A stretch of 64,000 nt of DNA from Rhodoferax sp. (GCA_031291305.1 JARLJH010000040.1:99265-163264); one strand, 5' to 3'; shown: positions 9,655-21,979, numbered from the stretch's first letter. Notes: generated by a model not told the origin, from the letters alone. Translations and numbers: made by a program.

Positions 9655-10434
9655 ATGAAAGTTATGCCTATGCGTTTGGTCAAGTCTTATGTTGTTTTTA
9701 CTTTTTGCATGCTTGTTGCAACGTTGGGGCATGCGTCACTTTTTGAAGACGACGAAGCACGCAAAGCTATTTTGGATTTGCGTCAACGCGTTGAGAAGCT
9801 CCGATCAGATACTGATCAAATGCAGTCGAGCAGCAAAGATGATAATGCTGGATTGGGGCGTGGTTTGCTTGATTTGCAGCGACAAATAGAGTTGTTGCGT
9901 TCAGAGCAAGCCGCAATGCGTGGTGTCAACGAGAAACTGGTCAAGGACCTGACTGACTTGCAGCAGCGTTATAAGGATGACTTGCAGAGCCTGTCGGAAC
10001 GGCTTTCCAAGTTAGAGCCTGAAAAAATTACTATAGACGGTGTAGCGTTTTCAGCTGGTCCGGCAGAAAAACGTGACTATGACGCGGCACTTGCCGTTTT
10101 TAGAAATGGTGATTTTGCGACTGCACAGAACCTTTTTGCCGGTTTTTTGTCCAGATACCCGACCAGTGGGTATGCGGTGACGGCTTTGTTCTGGTTGGGT
10201 AATGCACAGTACGCCACACGTGATTACAAAGAAGCGGTGATCAACTTCAGGGCACTGATAGCAAAAAATCCAGAGCATTTGCGTGCTCCGGAAGCTGTTT
10301 TGTCAGTAGCTAACTGTCAGCTTGAATTGAAAGATTCCAAAGGTGCCCGCGTAACTTTGACAAACTTGATCAAGGCCTATCCCCAATCCGAGGCAGCAGT
10401 TGCAGCCAAAGAACGCTTGGCGTCGATCAAATAG
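9655..10434 (+). CDS. cpoB: Cell division coordinator CpoB (YbgF)
   Basis: A 259-residue periplasmic protein that couples Tol-Pal to peptidoglycan synthesis at the septum. It shows a signal peptide ending around GHASLF, a trimerising coiled coil rich in Lys/Glu/Gln heptads (about residues 35-120, with ILDLRQRVEKLRSDTDQMQ), and TPR repeats in the C-terminal half (YDAALAVFRNGDFATAQNLF and similar). It starts 5 bases after pal, completing tolB-pal-cpoB. Confidence 0.9.
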   Translation: MKVMPMRLVKSYVVFTFCMLVATLGHASLFEDDEARKAILDLRQRVEKLRSDTDQMQSSSKDDNAGLGRGLLDLQRQIELLRSEQAAMRGVNEKLVKDLTDLQQRYKDDLQSLSERLSKLEPEKITIDGVAFSAGPAEKRDYDAALAVFRNGDFATAQNLFAGFLSRYPTSGYAVTALFWLGNAQYATRDYKEAVINFRALIAKNPEHLRAPEAVLSVANCQLELKDSKGARVTLTNLIKAYPQSEAAVAAKERLASIK

Positions 10435-10451
10435 TTTTTTCATAGTTCAGC

Positions 10452-11219
10452 ATGCACGATAGGCGTTTTGCTGGCCTGGACAGGCTGTTTGGTTTGACGG
10501 GTGCCCGAGGGATCAGGCAGTCGCACGTGGTTGTGGTTGGGGTGGGTGGCGTTGGTTCCTGGGCAGCAGAGTCCTTGGCCCGGAGCGGCGTTGAAAAGTT
10601 AACCCTGATTGACTTTGATCATGTTGCCGAGTCTAACGTCAATCGGCAAATTCATGCTACGGAGGCCACATTTGGGCAAGCCAAGGTATTGGCCATGCGT
10701 GATCGAATCCATACCTTTTCCCCATCCTGTGAGGTGACTTGCATCGAAGAGTTTGCATCACCGTCTAACTGGCCGCAGTTGTTGCCAGATGGTGTTGACG
10801 CGGTAATAGATGCATGTGATCAATCGAACGTCAAAGCAATCATGTCCAACTGGGCGGTCCAGAGTCGGACAATTTTTGTTTCCTCTGGTGCGGCGGGAGG
10901 TAAAAGACAAGCGCATCTTGCCAGCGTTGAAGATTTGTCCGAAGTAACACACGACCCACTCTTATCCAAAGTAAGGTACCAACTTCGCAAGGAATTTAGT
11001 GCGCCTCGGGAAGGAAAAAAAATGGGTGTAACTTGTGTTTTCAGTCGCGAACCAGTGGCACCACCAGACGCGTCTTGTGCAGTAAGTAGCGACGGTTCAC
11101 TCAATTGTCATGGTTTTGGCTCATTGGTCACAGTGACAGCCACGTTTGGCCAATGTGCAGCAGGTTTTGTCTTGAATGAACTGGCGTACAAAGGCGACAG
11201 ACGTTTGAATCAAGTTTGA
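10452..11219 (+). CDS. tcdA: tRNA threonylcarbamoyladenosine dehydratase TcdA
   Basis: A 255-residue E1-like (ThiF/MoeB-fold) enzyme that cyclises t6A37 to ct6A in ANN-decoding tRNAs with ATP. The nucleotide-binding glycine motif is VVVVGVGGVGSWAAESLARS, followed by LIDFDHVAESNVNRQ with the Asp and Arg that contact ATP. CVFSREPVAPPD and the C-terminal GSLVTVTATFGQCAAGFVLN belong to the TcdA branch rather than ThiF. It sits 17 bases after cpoB and directly before tRNA-Lys(TTT), which is itself a t6A37 tRNA, a suggestive though not proven link. Confidence 0.9.
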   Translation: MHDRRFAGLDRLFGLTGARGIRQSHVVVVGVGGVGSWAAESLARSGVEKLTLIDFDHVAESNVNRQIHATEATFGQAKVLAMRDRIHTFSPSCEVTCIEEFASPSNWPQLLPDGVDAVIDACDQSNVKAIMSNWAVQSRTIFVSSGAAGGKRQAHLASVEDLSEVTHDPLLSKVRYQLRKEFSAPREGKKMGVTCVFSREPVAPPDASCAVSSDGSLNCHGFGSLVTVTATFGQCAAGFVLNELAYKGDRRLNQV

Positions 11220-11232
11220 AATTGGCTATAAT
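11205..11232 (+). promoter_or_regulatory. Sigma-70 promoter of tRNA-Lys
   Basis: TTGAAT at 11205-11210 and a perfect TATAAT at 11227-11232 are spaced by 16 bases. The -35 box lies inside the last codons of tcdA. The tRNA begins about 28 bases after the -10 box, a normal distance for a stable RNA with a short 5' leader. Confidence 0.75.
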
Positions 11233-11260
11233 ATAAGGCTACGCAAATTGCAAAGAATTC

Positions 11261-11336
11261 GGGATGTTAGCTCAGTTGGTAGAGCAGCGGACTTTTAATC
11301 CGTTTGTCGTGGGTTCGACCCCCGCACATCCCACCA
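11261..11336 (+). tRNA. tRNA-Lys (anticodon TTT)
   Basis: A 76-base gene that folds as a complete cloverleaf: acceptor GGGATGT pairs with ACATCCC, the D arm is GCTCAGTTGGTAGAGC, the anticodon stem GCGGA/TCCGT frames loop CTTTTAA with anticodon TTT, and the T arm has GTGGGTTCGACCCCCGC. CCA is encoded at the 3' end (11334-11336). It has its own promoter and terminator. Confidence 0.97.
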
Positions 11337-11341
11337 GATAT

Positions 11342-11371
11342 AAAAAACCCGGCATCAAGCCGGGTTTTTTA
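11342..11371. terminator. Rho-independent terminator, likely bidirectional
   Basis: A-run, then ACCCGGC / GCCGGGT around the loop ATCAA, then a T-run, so the hairpin is flanked by A6 and T6 on both sides. It ends the tRNA-Lys transcript on the plus strand and can equally serve the convergent TauE-type exporter gene on the minus strand. Confidence 0.9.
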
Positions 11372-11391
11372 TAGGGAAGAAATTTCTGGAT

Positions 11392-12207
11392 TCACGCCTT
11401 TACACCACGGTAAAGCATGTATGCCGCAAGCAAATACAAAACGCTGGCGAATACCCGTTTGAGTTTCTTGACTGGTAACTTGTGCGCCGCTGCGGCTCCC
11501 AGAGGTGCCGTCATTACGCTGCAACTAGCAATGACGATCAAGGCGGGTAGCCAGATATAGCCCAGAGAATATGGTGGCCGCTGAGTTAACCCCAAGCCGC
11601 CAAAGACGAATCCAGTGGCATTGGCTAATGCTACTGGGAATCCGAGTGCGGCAGAGGTCGCTACGGCGTTTCGGATGGGGATGTTGCACCAAGTCATGAA
11701 TGGAACGCTGATGAAGCCGCCACCAGCGCCCACCAAGCCAGAAAAAAACCCAATTACAGATCCTGCACCAATCAATCCCGTCGTGCCAGGCATCGATCGG
11801 CTTGGCGCTGGCTTCCTATCCAAAAACATCTGGGTCGCAGAGAAACTCACAAACAGTGCGAAAAATAAAGCCAAAGATGAACCCTTCAAAAGGGTAAAGA
11901 TGCCCACACTGGCAATGGCAGCACCCACCACAATGCCTGGTGCCAAACTTTTGACAAGATCCCAGCGGATGGCGCCACGACTGTGGTGAGCCCGCACGCT
12001 GGATATGGACGTAAAAACAATGGTGGCCATTGACGTGGCAATGGCCATTTTGATGGATAGATCAGCCGCAACACCTTGGCTAGAAAGAATGGCGGTGATA
12101 AAAGGCACCATGATCATGCCTCCACCTATTCCAAGAAGTCCTGCGAGAAATCCGCTTGTTAGCCCCAGAAGGCACAAAATCAGGATCAGGGTGGGTTCAA
12201 AGTGCAT
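11392..12207 (-). CDS. TauE/SafE family sulfite/anion exporter
   Basis: An inner-membrane protein of about 271 residues with some eight hydrophobic segments. The duplicated motif GLLGIGGGMIMVPF near the N-terminus and GLVGAGGGFISVPF near the middle is the hallmark of the TauE/SafE (DUF81) family, proposed to move sulfite, sulfoacetate or other sulfonates. An alternative GTG start at 12234 would add nine residues. It stands alone between the tRNA terminator and a 240-base gap before ftsB; substrate unknown. Confidence 0.82.
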   Translation of the reverse strand: MHFEPTLILILCLLGLTSGFLAGLLGIGGGMIMVPFITAILSSQGVAADLSIKMAIATSMATIVFTSISSVRAHHSRGAIRWDLVKSLAPGIVVGAAIASVGIFTLLKGSSLALFFALFVSFSATQMFLDRKPAPSRSMPGTTGLIGAGSVIGFFSGLVGAGGGFISVPFMTWCNIPIRNAVATSAALGFPVALANATGFVFGGLGLTQRPPYSLGYIWLPALIVIASCSVMTAPLGAAAAHKLPVKKLKRVFASVLYLLAAYMLYRGVKA

Positions 12208-12448
12208 GAGTTTGCCGATAAGGGTGTCTGCCACGCCACCAGACCGGCATCCTGAACCGGGGTTCAGGTGGGCGAGGTCAGTACCGTCTTGGGTTCATCT
12301 AACGCGAGATGATCACGCCGACAACACTATGTTCCAAGCCCTGGCTCAATGAGCATTGGTTCAAGGAATTTACAGCCCAGCGAACGCGACAGACCGAGAC
12401 ATTGTAGGGCTGCCTCCGGTGATCAACAAGACTTAGGCGTTTTCGGAC

Positions 12449-14025
<1,577 letters not shown>

Positions 14026-14071
14026 TCAGTAGTTAAACAACGGTAAAAAATTTTAAGCAAGTACGATTGAA

Positions 14072-14928
14072 TCAGGCAGAAAAGTCATTTTCAAGAAAGC
14101 CATGCTTTTTGGTCACTTGATCAAGGTCCAGTAAGGTTTCCAGCAGGGCTTTCATGTGTTTGAGAGGTACGGCGTTTGGCCCATCGCTCATCGCCTGGGC
14201 TGGGTTTGGATGCGTCTCCATGAACAACCCTGCAACACCCACAGCCACTGCAGCACGCGCCAGCACGGGTACCATCTCACGCTGGCCGCCACTGCTGGTA
14301 CCTTGGCCACCGGGCAATTGCACCGAATGTGTAGCATCAAATACCACTGGCGCATCCGTGTCACGCATAATTGCCAGTGATCGCATGTCGCTGACGAGGT
14401 TGTTATAGCCAAAGCTAACCCCTCGCTCGCAGGCCATGAAATTGTCTTCTTCAAGACCTTTTTCATGTGCGGCTGCGCGAGCTTTGTTAATGACATTTTT
14501 CATGTCACCCGGAGCCAGAAATTGCCCCTTCTTAATGTTTACCGGCTTGCCACTTTGGGCCACCGCGCGGATGAAATCCGTCTGCCGACACAAAAACGCC
14601 GGGGTTTGCAGAACGTCAACGATAGATGCAACCTGGGCAATCTGGTCTTCAGAGTGAATGTCGGTCAGCACCGGCAAACCCAACTCGCGTTTGACCTTGG
14701 CCAGGATATCCAGGCCCTTTTCAATGCCAGGGCCGCGAAATGTGCTGCCGCTGGAACGGTTGGCCTTGTCAAAGCTACTCTTGAAAATGAAGGGAATACC
14801 CAGGCTGGATGTGATTTCTTTCAGAGTACCAGCGGTGTCCATCTGCAGCTGCTCAGATTCAATCACGCACGGCCCTGCAATCAGAAAAAAGGGCTGGTTC
14901 AGGCCAATCTCAAAGCCACAGAGTTTCA

Positions 14929-14929
<1 letters not shown>
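14072..14929 (-). CDS. kdsA: 3-deoxy-8-phosphooctulonate synthase KdsA
   Basis: A 285-residue enzyme condensing phosphoenolpyruvate with arabinose 5-phosphate to make Kdo-8-phosphate for the LPS inner core. Motifs: [25 protein letters not shown] with the substrate Lys/Arg, LTDIHSEDQ, and [12 protein letters not shown]. Its ATG overlaps the pyrG stop by one base (TGATG), indicating translational coupling. Its role connects it with the LPS genes at the left of the window, although they are 7 kb away. Confidence 0.97.
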
Positions 14930-16695
<1,766 letters not shown>

Positions 16696-16709
16696 TTACA
16701 TTGCGGCGC

Positions 16710-17930
16710 ATGAAAGACCTTGCTGGAAAACACATTGTTTTAGGCCTGACCGGCGGTATTGCCTGCTACAAGTCAGCGGAGCTGTGCAGACTGTTGATCA
16801 AGTCTGGTGCCACCGTGCAGGTGGTGATGACCGCCGGGGCCGAGCAGTTCATAACCTCGGTCACTATGCAGGCGCTCAGCCAGCGTCCGGTGGTCCTGTC
16901 GCAGTGGGATGCGCGCGAGGCCAACAACATGGCACACATCAATCTCAGCCGCGAGGCCGATGCTTGCTTGATCGCCCCCTGCAGCGCCGATTTCGTCGCC
17001 AAGCTGGCCCACGGTCAGGCCGGTGATTTGCTGAGCCTGATGTGTCTCGCGCGGCCTGCTAATGCGGTGCCGCTATTGATTGCTCCGGCCATGAATCGTG
17101 AAATGTGGGCGCATCCCGCCACTCAGCGAAACATGGCGCAGGTGGCTGCCGATGGTGCCGTGCTGCTGGGCGTGGGGCGTGGCGATCAGGCCTGCGGTGA
17201 AACCGGTGATGGCCGCATGCTGGAGCCGTATGAGTTGCTGGAAGATCTGATCGCTTTTTTTCAGCCGAAAGTCCTGGCGGACCAACATGTGTTGGTGACT
17301 GCCGGGCCGACTTACGAGGCTATCGACCCGGTGCGCGGCATCACCAATCTGTCCAGCGGCAAGATGGGTTTTGCCATTGCCCGCGCCGCGCGTGAAGCCG
17401 GTGCAGAGGTGACGCTGGTGGCTGGCCCAGTCGGTTTGCCAACGCCTAGGGGTGTGCACCGCGTCGATGTGCGTTCAGCATCAAATATGCTCGCAGCCGT
17501 TATGGATACTGCGCCAGTAGCGTCCATTTTTATAGCGACTGCGGCGGTCGCAGATTGGCGACCCGAGCACGCTTCAGAACAGAAGATCAAGAAGGACGCC
17601 TCTGGCGCAACGCCGGTGCTGAGCTTTGTGGAAAACCAGGACATCCTGGCGACGCTGGCGCAGTCGCCGCGTGCGCAGAGTGGAGCGTTGTTTTGCGTCG
17701 GTTTTGCCGCAGAGAGCCATGATCTGATGGCCAACGCCCAGGCCAAACGCCTGCGCAAAGGCGTGCCGCTGCTGGTAGGCAACATTGGCCCTGCCACTTT
17801 TGGGCGCGATGACAACGCCTTGTTGCTGGTGGATGAGCGCGGTGTGGTTGAGTTAGCGCGTGACAGCAAGCTTTCTCTTGCTCGTCAATTAATAGCTAAT
17901 ATCGCTTTTAGAATAAGGGCTAGAGACTAA
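16710..17930 (+). CDS. coaBC: Bifunctional phosphopantothenoylcysteine decarboxylase/synthetase CoaBC (Dfp)
   Basis: A 406-residue coenzyme A biosynthesis enzyme. The flavin-binding CoaC domain begins [17 protein letters not shown] and contains the PAMNREMW motif; the CoaB domain starts [27 protein letters not shown] and has the K-x-K-K motif [10 protein letters not shown] 16710 is preferred to TTG 16701. The last dozen codons (encoding [12 protein letters not shown]) are part of a dispersed repeat copy, so the native C-terminus has been replaced or extended. dut begins 2 bases after the stop. Confidence 0.95.
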   Translation: MKDLAGKHIVLGLTGGIACYKSAELCRLLIKSGATVQVVMTAGAEQFITSVTMQALSQRPVVLSQWDAREANNMAHINLSREADACLIAPCSADFVAKLAHGQAGDLLSLMCLARPANAVPLLIAPAMNREMWAHPATQRNMAQVAADGAVLLGVGRGDQACGETGDGRMLEPYELLEDLIAFFQPKVLADQHVLVTAGPTYEAIDPVRGITNLSSGKMGFAIARAAREAGAEVTLVAGPVGLPTPRGVHRVDVRSASNMLAAVMDTAPVASIFIATAAVADWRPEHASEQKIKKDASGATPVLSFVENQDILATLAQSPRAQSGALFCVGFAAESHDLMANAQAKRLRKGVPLLVGNIGPATFGRDDNALLLVDERGVVELARDSKLSLARQLIANIAFRIRARD

Positions 17931-17932
17931 TA
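17889..17932 (+). repeat. Repeat family A, copy 1 (3' end of coaBC)
   Basis: AATAGCTAATATCGC, a short spacer and AATAAGGGCTAGAGAC follow the family pattern: TAGCTR, a C-rich half, then ATAAGGGCTAGAGG. Here it supplies the last coaBC codons and the stop and ends directly before the dut start. Confidence 0.7.
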
Positions 17933-18382
17933 ATGCTTGATATTGACATCAAAATCCTAGATCCACGCCTGGCGGACCAAATGCCTGCTTACGCCACCCC
18001 GGGCAGCGCCGGTCTGGATTTGCGCGCCTGCCTGAGTGAGGCGCTGACTCTGCAGCCCAATGCCTGGCAACTGGTGCCCACGGGAATGGCCATTTATTTG
18101 AAAGACCCTGGTTATGCGGCGCTTATCCTCCCGCGTTCTGGTCTGGGCCACAAGCACGGCATCGTGCTGGGTAATCTGGTGGGGTTGATTGACAGCGATT
18201 ACCAGGGCCAATTGATGGTGAGCGCCTGGAACCGCAGTGACGTCGCCTTCACCATCACCCCCATGGAGCGCATCGCCCAACTGGTGGTGGTGCCGGTGAT
18301 GCAGGCACGTTTTAATCTTGTGGCTGAATTCCCCGCCAGTGAGCGCGGTGAAAGCGGCTACGGCTCCACGGGCAGGACCTGA
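17933..18382 (+). CDS. dut: dUTP diphosphatase
   Basis: A 149-residue trimeric dUTPase that hydrolyses dUTP to dUMP. The five family motifs are present: [14 protein letters not shown] (1), [11 protein letters not shown] (2), [15 protein letters not shown] with the catalytic Asp (3), [10 protein letters not shown] (4) and the Gly/Ser-rich [12 protein letters not shown] tail (5). It follows coaBC with a 2-base gap, a common pairing. It ends tail to tail with the FKBP gene 17 bases away. Confidence 0.97.
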   Translation: MLDIDIKILDPRLADQMPAYATPGSAGLDLRACLSEALTLQPNAWQLVPTGMAIYLKDPGYAALILPRSGLGHKHGIVLGNLVGLIDSDYQGQLMVSAWNRSDVAFTITPMERIAQLVVVPVMQARFNLVAEFPASERGESGYGSTGRT

Positions 18383-18399
18383 CGTCCGTCAAAGGGGGC

Positions 18400-18933
18400 T
18401 CAGTGCAACGTGTCGTTGCCTGGGGCCTGGTGGATGATCGGCGTGATTCTGAAAAAACCGGTACCCGCTGTTCCGCTGCCAATTTCTTCTTCGGTGGCTT
18501 CACGCACCGCACGTACGGTGAGTTTCAGGCGCAAGGCAATGCCAGCCAGCGGGTGGTTGCCGTCCAACACCACATGTTCAGGGTAAATTTCGGTCACGGT
18601 ATAGAGCGCGTCTTGCGGTATTTCCGGGTTGCAGCCAGCGGGCAGGGCGGTGCCGTCAAAGGTCATACCTTCCTCAAGTTCCGCAGGAAATAGCGCGCGC
18701 GGTTCCAGAAATACCAGTTGTTCGTTGTACTCGCCAAAGCCTTGTTCGGGCTCAATCTGCAGATTCACTGTGCTGCCGACGCTATAGCCCTGCAGCGCGT
18801 TTTCAATAACCTCAAACAGGTCGTCGCCACCAATTAAAAACTCGACGGGTTCGTCGAGGACATCCAGTTCTTCACCCAGCGTATCACTGAGCGTCCAGCT
18901 TAAAGCAGCTACGCATTGTTGATTGATTTTCAT
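18400..18933 (-). CDS. FKBP-type peptidyl-prolyl isomerase (SlyD/SlpA type)
   Basis: A 177-residue cytoplasmic prolyl isomerase and folding chaperone. It shows the split FKBP fold with the IF chaperone insert: the FKBP strand with EPVEFLIGGDDLFEVIENAL and SVGSTVNLQIEPEQGFGEY, then the insert around VTEIYPEHVVLDGNHPLAG and the closing LKLTVRAVREAT. The metal-binding His-rich tail of E. coli SlyD is absent. ATG 18933 is chosen; upstream in-frame codons would run into the divergent gene's promoter space, which is only 31 bases. Confidence 0.85.
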   Translation of the reverse strand: MKINQQCVAALSWTLSDTLGEELDVLDEPVEFLIGGDDLFEVIENALQGYSVGSTVNLQIEPEQGFGEYNEQLVFLEPRALFPAELEEGMTFDGTALPAGCNPEIPQDALYTVTEIYPEHVVLDGNHPLAGIALRLKLTVRAVREATEEEIGSGTAGTGFFRITPIIHQAPGNDTLH

Positions 18934-18964
18934 ACCTAGAATTGTCGCATCACAGGAGTCATCA

Positions 18965-20101
18965 ATGGATATCACCCAAGCGCTGCCCTTGTTGGGGGGC
19001 ATCAGCCCGCAGCAATTTATGAAACGGTATTGGCAAAAAAGGCCGTTGTTGGTGCGTCAGGCGATCCCCCAATTCAAGGCGCTGCTCAGTCGTGCGGCAC
19101 TGTTTGAACTGGCTGCCGATGAAGATGCGCAAGCACGTCTGGTGGTGCACGACGTAGGCAAAAAGCCTGGCTGGCAACTCAGGCACGGACCGTTTCAGCG
19201 CAAGACCTTGCCGCCCTTCAAGCAGGCGGGCTGGACCCTGCTGGTGCAGGGCGTGGATCTGCACGACGAGTCCGTGCACGAATTGATGAACCAGTTCCGG
19301 TTTGTGCCGGATGCTCGCCTGGATGATGTGATGATCAGTTACGCCACCGATGGTGGCGGTGTTGGTCCGCACCTGGATAGCTACGACGTGTTTTTGCTGC
19401 AAGCCCAGGGGCACAGGCGGTGGCGCATCGGGCGGCAAAAAAAGCCGGTCCTTCAAGAAGGCGTGCCGCTCAAGATCCTGACCAACTTCGAGCCCGAAGA
19501 AGAGTTTGTGGTGGAGCCGGGCGACCTGTTGTATCTGCCACCCGGCTATGCCCACGACGGCATTGCGCAGGGTGAGTGCATGACCTATTCCGTTGGCTTT
19601 CGCATTCCCAAGAAGGCTGAGCTTGCGCGCGAACTGTTGCAACGTTTAGCTGATGAGGCGCAGGATGAATCGCGCGAAGTTCTCTACCGAGACGCCAACC
19701 AGTGCGCGGTTGATCAGCCAGCAGCTATTCCACCAGCTATGTTGGAGTTTGCGCAGAAGGCGGTTCACGATGCCTTGCAAGACCCATTTGCAGTAGCGCG
19801 GGGGCTGGGCGAGTACATGACTGAGCCCAAACCCCATGTATGGTTTGATGCGCTGGACGTCGATCATGTGGAATTGTCTGGACGAGACTTACTTTTGGAT
19901 CGCCGCACCAGGATGATGTTTGACGAACAGCATATTTTCATCAACGGTGAAAGTTTCAACGCTAGCGGACGTGATGCCGCGCTGATGCGTCGTTTTGCCA
20001 ATCAGCGTCGACTGGGTGGTAAGGATGTTGATAGGTTCAGTACGCAGGCGAAAAATCTGGCTGCTACCTGGGTTTTGGCCGGATGGCTAAGCTTGGTTTG
20101 A
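18965..20101 (+). CDS. JmjC/cupin 2-oxoglutarate oxygenase, RoxA (YcfD) type
   Basis: A 378-residue Fe(II)/2-oxoglutarate dioxygenase of the family that hydroxylates an arginine in ribosomal protein uL16. FMKRYWQKRPLLVRQA is the usual N-terminal motif. The metal ligands H-x-D are in GPHLDSYDVFLLQ (about residue 130), with the distal His in LYLPPGYAHDGIAQG. The C-terminal winged-helix part (EYMTEPKP to the end) is also typical. A clear AGGAG sits 8 bases before ATG 18965. Confidence 0.85.
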   Translation: MDITQALPLLGGISPQQFMKRYWQKRPLLVRQAIPQFKALLSRAALFELAADEDAQARLVVHDVGKKPGWQLRHGPFQRKTLPPFKQAGWTLLVQGVDLHDESVHELMNQFRFVPDARLDDVMISYATDGGGVGPHLDSYDVFLLQAQGHRRWRIGRQKKPVLQEGVPLKILTNFEPEEEFVVEPGDLLYLPPGYAHDGIAQGECMTYSVGFRIPKKAELARELLQRLADEAQDESREVLYRDANQCAVDQPAAIPPAMLEFAQKAVHDALQDPFAVARGLGEYMTEPKPHVWFDALDVDHVELSGRDLLLDRRTRMMFDEQHIFINGESFNASGRDAALMRRFANQRRLGGKDVDRFSTQAKNLAATWVLAGWLSLV

Positions 20102-20134
20102 GTCCCGAGCACAAGCCTTCGCCCGCGTCAATGG

Positions 20135-20162
20135 TGAAAACCATCACGAACCTGACTATAAT
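20135..20162 (+). promoter_or_regulatory. Candidate promoter of the small lipoprotein gene
   Basis: A perfect TATAAT at 20157-20162 with a weak GTGAAA at 20135-20140 spaced by 16 bases. It leaves a leader of about 95 bases before ATG 20265. Confidence 0.4.
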
Positions 20163-20264
20163 CAAAATCTGAGCAAATTTCGCGTCAGCGTTGTGTGCTT
20201 AGGGTGTGCAGGAAACTGCATCAACAATTTTCGAAAATTGTCTTTTTTTATTAGGTATTTACAA

Positions 20265-20459
20265 ATGAACAAATCTCTCGTACTCGCTGCTGTGATCGCC
20301 GCTGCTGCTTTGGCTGCTTGTGGCAAGAAAGAAGAAGCTCCCGCTCCTGCGCCGGCTCCCGTCGCTGCTGAGCCAGCACCTGCTCCTGCCGCTCCTGCAT
20401 CTGTTGCAGCTCCTGCTGACGCTGCCGCTTCTGCAGCTGCCCCAGCCGCTTCCAACTAA
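20265..20459 (+). CDS. Small Ala/Pro-rich lipoprotein
   Basis: A 64-residue predicted lipoprotein. The signal MNKSLVLAAVIAAAALAAC ends in a lipobox with Cys19, followed by GKKEE and then a low-complexity Ala/Pro/Val tail (APAPAPVAAEPAPAPAAPAS). There is no recognisable folded domain. It resembles the tiny abundant lipoproteins seen in many Burkholderiales. It has its own promoter candidate and a strong terminator, so it is likely a monocistronic, well-expressed transcript. Function unknown. Confidence 0.8.
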   Translation: MNKSLVLAAVIAAAALAACGKKEEAPAPAPAPVAAEPAPAPAAPASVAAPADAAASAAAPAASN

Positions 20460-20475
20460 TTGGCAGCTCGGTTCC

Positions 20476-20505
20476 AAAAAGGCCACCTTCGGGTGGCTTT
20501 TTTTT
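20476..20505 (+). terminator. Rho-independent terminator after the small lipoprotein
   Basis: GCCACC TTCG GGTGGC is a tetraloop hairpin followed by eight T residues, 22 bases after the stop codon. Confidence 0.92.
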
Positions 20506-20626
20506 GGTTCGGAGTCACAAATATTGATCTGCGTCAATCAACTGTTTGAGGTGTGCAGGATTTGACTTGGAGCAAGTTACATAATTAATAACTTATATTA
20601 TATGGGGCCTTTTTGAGGTGTAACTC

Positions 20627-21910
20627 ATGTTGACCATTCTCTCAATCGTTTTTGTTTTGGCTTATGTGTCAATCGCGCTGGAGCATCAGATCAGCGTTAA
20701 CAAATCTGCCACAGCGCTGATTGGCGCGGGTTTGTTGTGGACCATTTATGCCATGCTGGCACCTGATGCGGCGCTGGTTGAAGAGCACTTAGGTGCTTCA
20801 CTGATGTCTACTGCCCAGATCGTGTTTTTCCTGATGGGGGCCATGACGATTGTCGAAGTTGTCGATGCGCACAACGGTTTCGTCGTGATCACCTCGCGCA
20901 CCAAGACAACCAAACTCTCAACACTGATGTGGCTGGTAGGTTTTGTGGCCTTCTTCCTCAGCTCTATTCTGGACAACCTGACGACGACCATCGTCATGGT
21001 GTCGTTGATGAAGAAGTTACTGGACAAGCGCGACGACCGGCTGTTTTTTGCCGGCATTATTGTGATTGCCGCTAATGCCGGTGGCGCCTGGACGCCCATT
21101 GGCGATGTGACCACGACCATGTTGTGGATCGGCGGCCAGATCACTACGCTGAGCATTATGAAAGCCCTGTTCATTCCATCCATGATCAACCTGCTGGTGC
21201 CGCTGGTGGTGACGGCCTACCTGCTGAAGGGTAAGCCGGTAATTGCACCAGTACGTCAGGAAGATGGTCGGGCCGTGCTGACCAGCAGCTTTGAGAGCAG
21301 CCTGATGTTTTTCATGGGTATGGCCATTTTGATGTTGGTGCCGGTGTTCAAAACCATCACCCATCTGCCGCCTTTCATGGGCATTCTGTTTGGCTTGGGC
21401 ATCCTGTGGCTGGTCGGCGACCGATTGCACAAAGGCAAGGCCGACGAGGACAAGAACCATCTGACGATCGGACACGCACTGTCGCGCATCGACATGAGCT
21501 CGGTCGTGTTCTTCATTGGCATCCTGTTGGCGGTGGCCTCGCTGGAGCACACACACATTCTCAGCGCGCTGGCAGACTGGCTGGACAAGACCATTGGCCG
21601 TCAGGACATCATCGTGATCGTCATCGGATTGGTGAGCGCCGTGGTGGACAACGTGCCGTTGGTGGCCTCTTCCATGGGTATGTACAGCATGGCTCAGTTT
21701 CCGCATGACAGCTTTTTGTGGGAGTTCGTTGCATACTGCGCTGGCACCGGTGGCTCGATATTGATCATCGGCTCTGCGGCTGGGGTGGCTGCCATGGGCC
21801 TGGAGAAAATCAATTTCTTCTGGTACATGAAGCGCATCAGTGGCCTGGCGTTGATTGGTTATTTTGGGGGGGCGTTGTTTTACATTGCTGAAGCGCATTT
21901 GCTGCACTGA
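20627..21910 (+). CDS. nhaD: Na+/H+ antiporter NhaD, first copy
   Basis: A 427-residue membrane antiporter of the NhaD/IT superfamily that exports sodium or lithium in exchange for protons. It shows around twelve hydrophobic segments and the conserved transport core: SILDNLTTTIVMVSLMKKL, then IIVIAANAGGAWTPIGDVTT and VVDNVPLVASSMGMY in the second half. ATG 20627 follows GAGGTG. It is the first of two tandem nhaD genes; a TTGACT box at 20562 may be the -35 of its promoter, but the -10 is weak. Confidence 0.9.
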   Translation: MLTILSIVFVLAYVSIALEHQISVNKSATALIGAGLLWTIYAMLAPDAALVEEHLGASLMSTAQIVFFLMGAMTIVEVVDAHNGFVVITSRTKTTKLSTLMWLVGFVAFFLSSILDNLTTTIVMVSLMKKLLDKRDDRLFFAGIIVIAANAGGAWTPIGDVTTTMLWIGGQITTLSIMKALFIPSMINLLVPLVVTAYLLKGKPVIAPVRQEDGRAVLTSSFESSLMFFMGMAILMLVPVFKTITHLPPFMGILFGLGILWLVGDRLHKGKADEDKNHLTIGHALSRIDMSSVVFFIGILLAVASLEHTHILSALADWLDKTIGRQDIIVIVIGLVSAVVDNVPLVASSMGMYSMAQFPHDSFLWEFVAYCAGTGGSILIIGSAAGVAAMGLEKINFFWYMKRISGLALIGYFGGALFYIAEAHLLH

Positions 21911-21943
21911 TGTACCCACTGATCGCATACTGATTTCTCCGTT

Positions 21944-21979
21944 GACAAGTGCCCGGCTGATTCCAACCGGGTGCCTGTC
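21944..21979. other. Stem-loop between the two nhaD genes
   Basis: GACAAGTGCCCGG and CCGGGTGCCTGTC form a 13-base imperfect stem around a 10-base loop. No T-run follows, so it is not a classic terminator; it could slow transcription or protect the upstream message. Confidence 0.5.
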
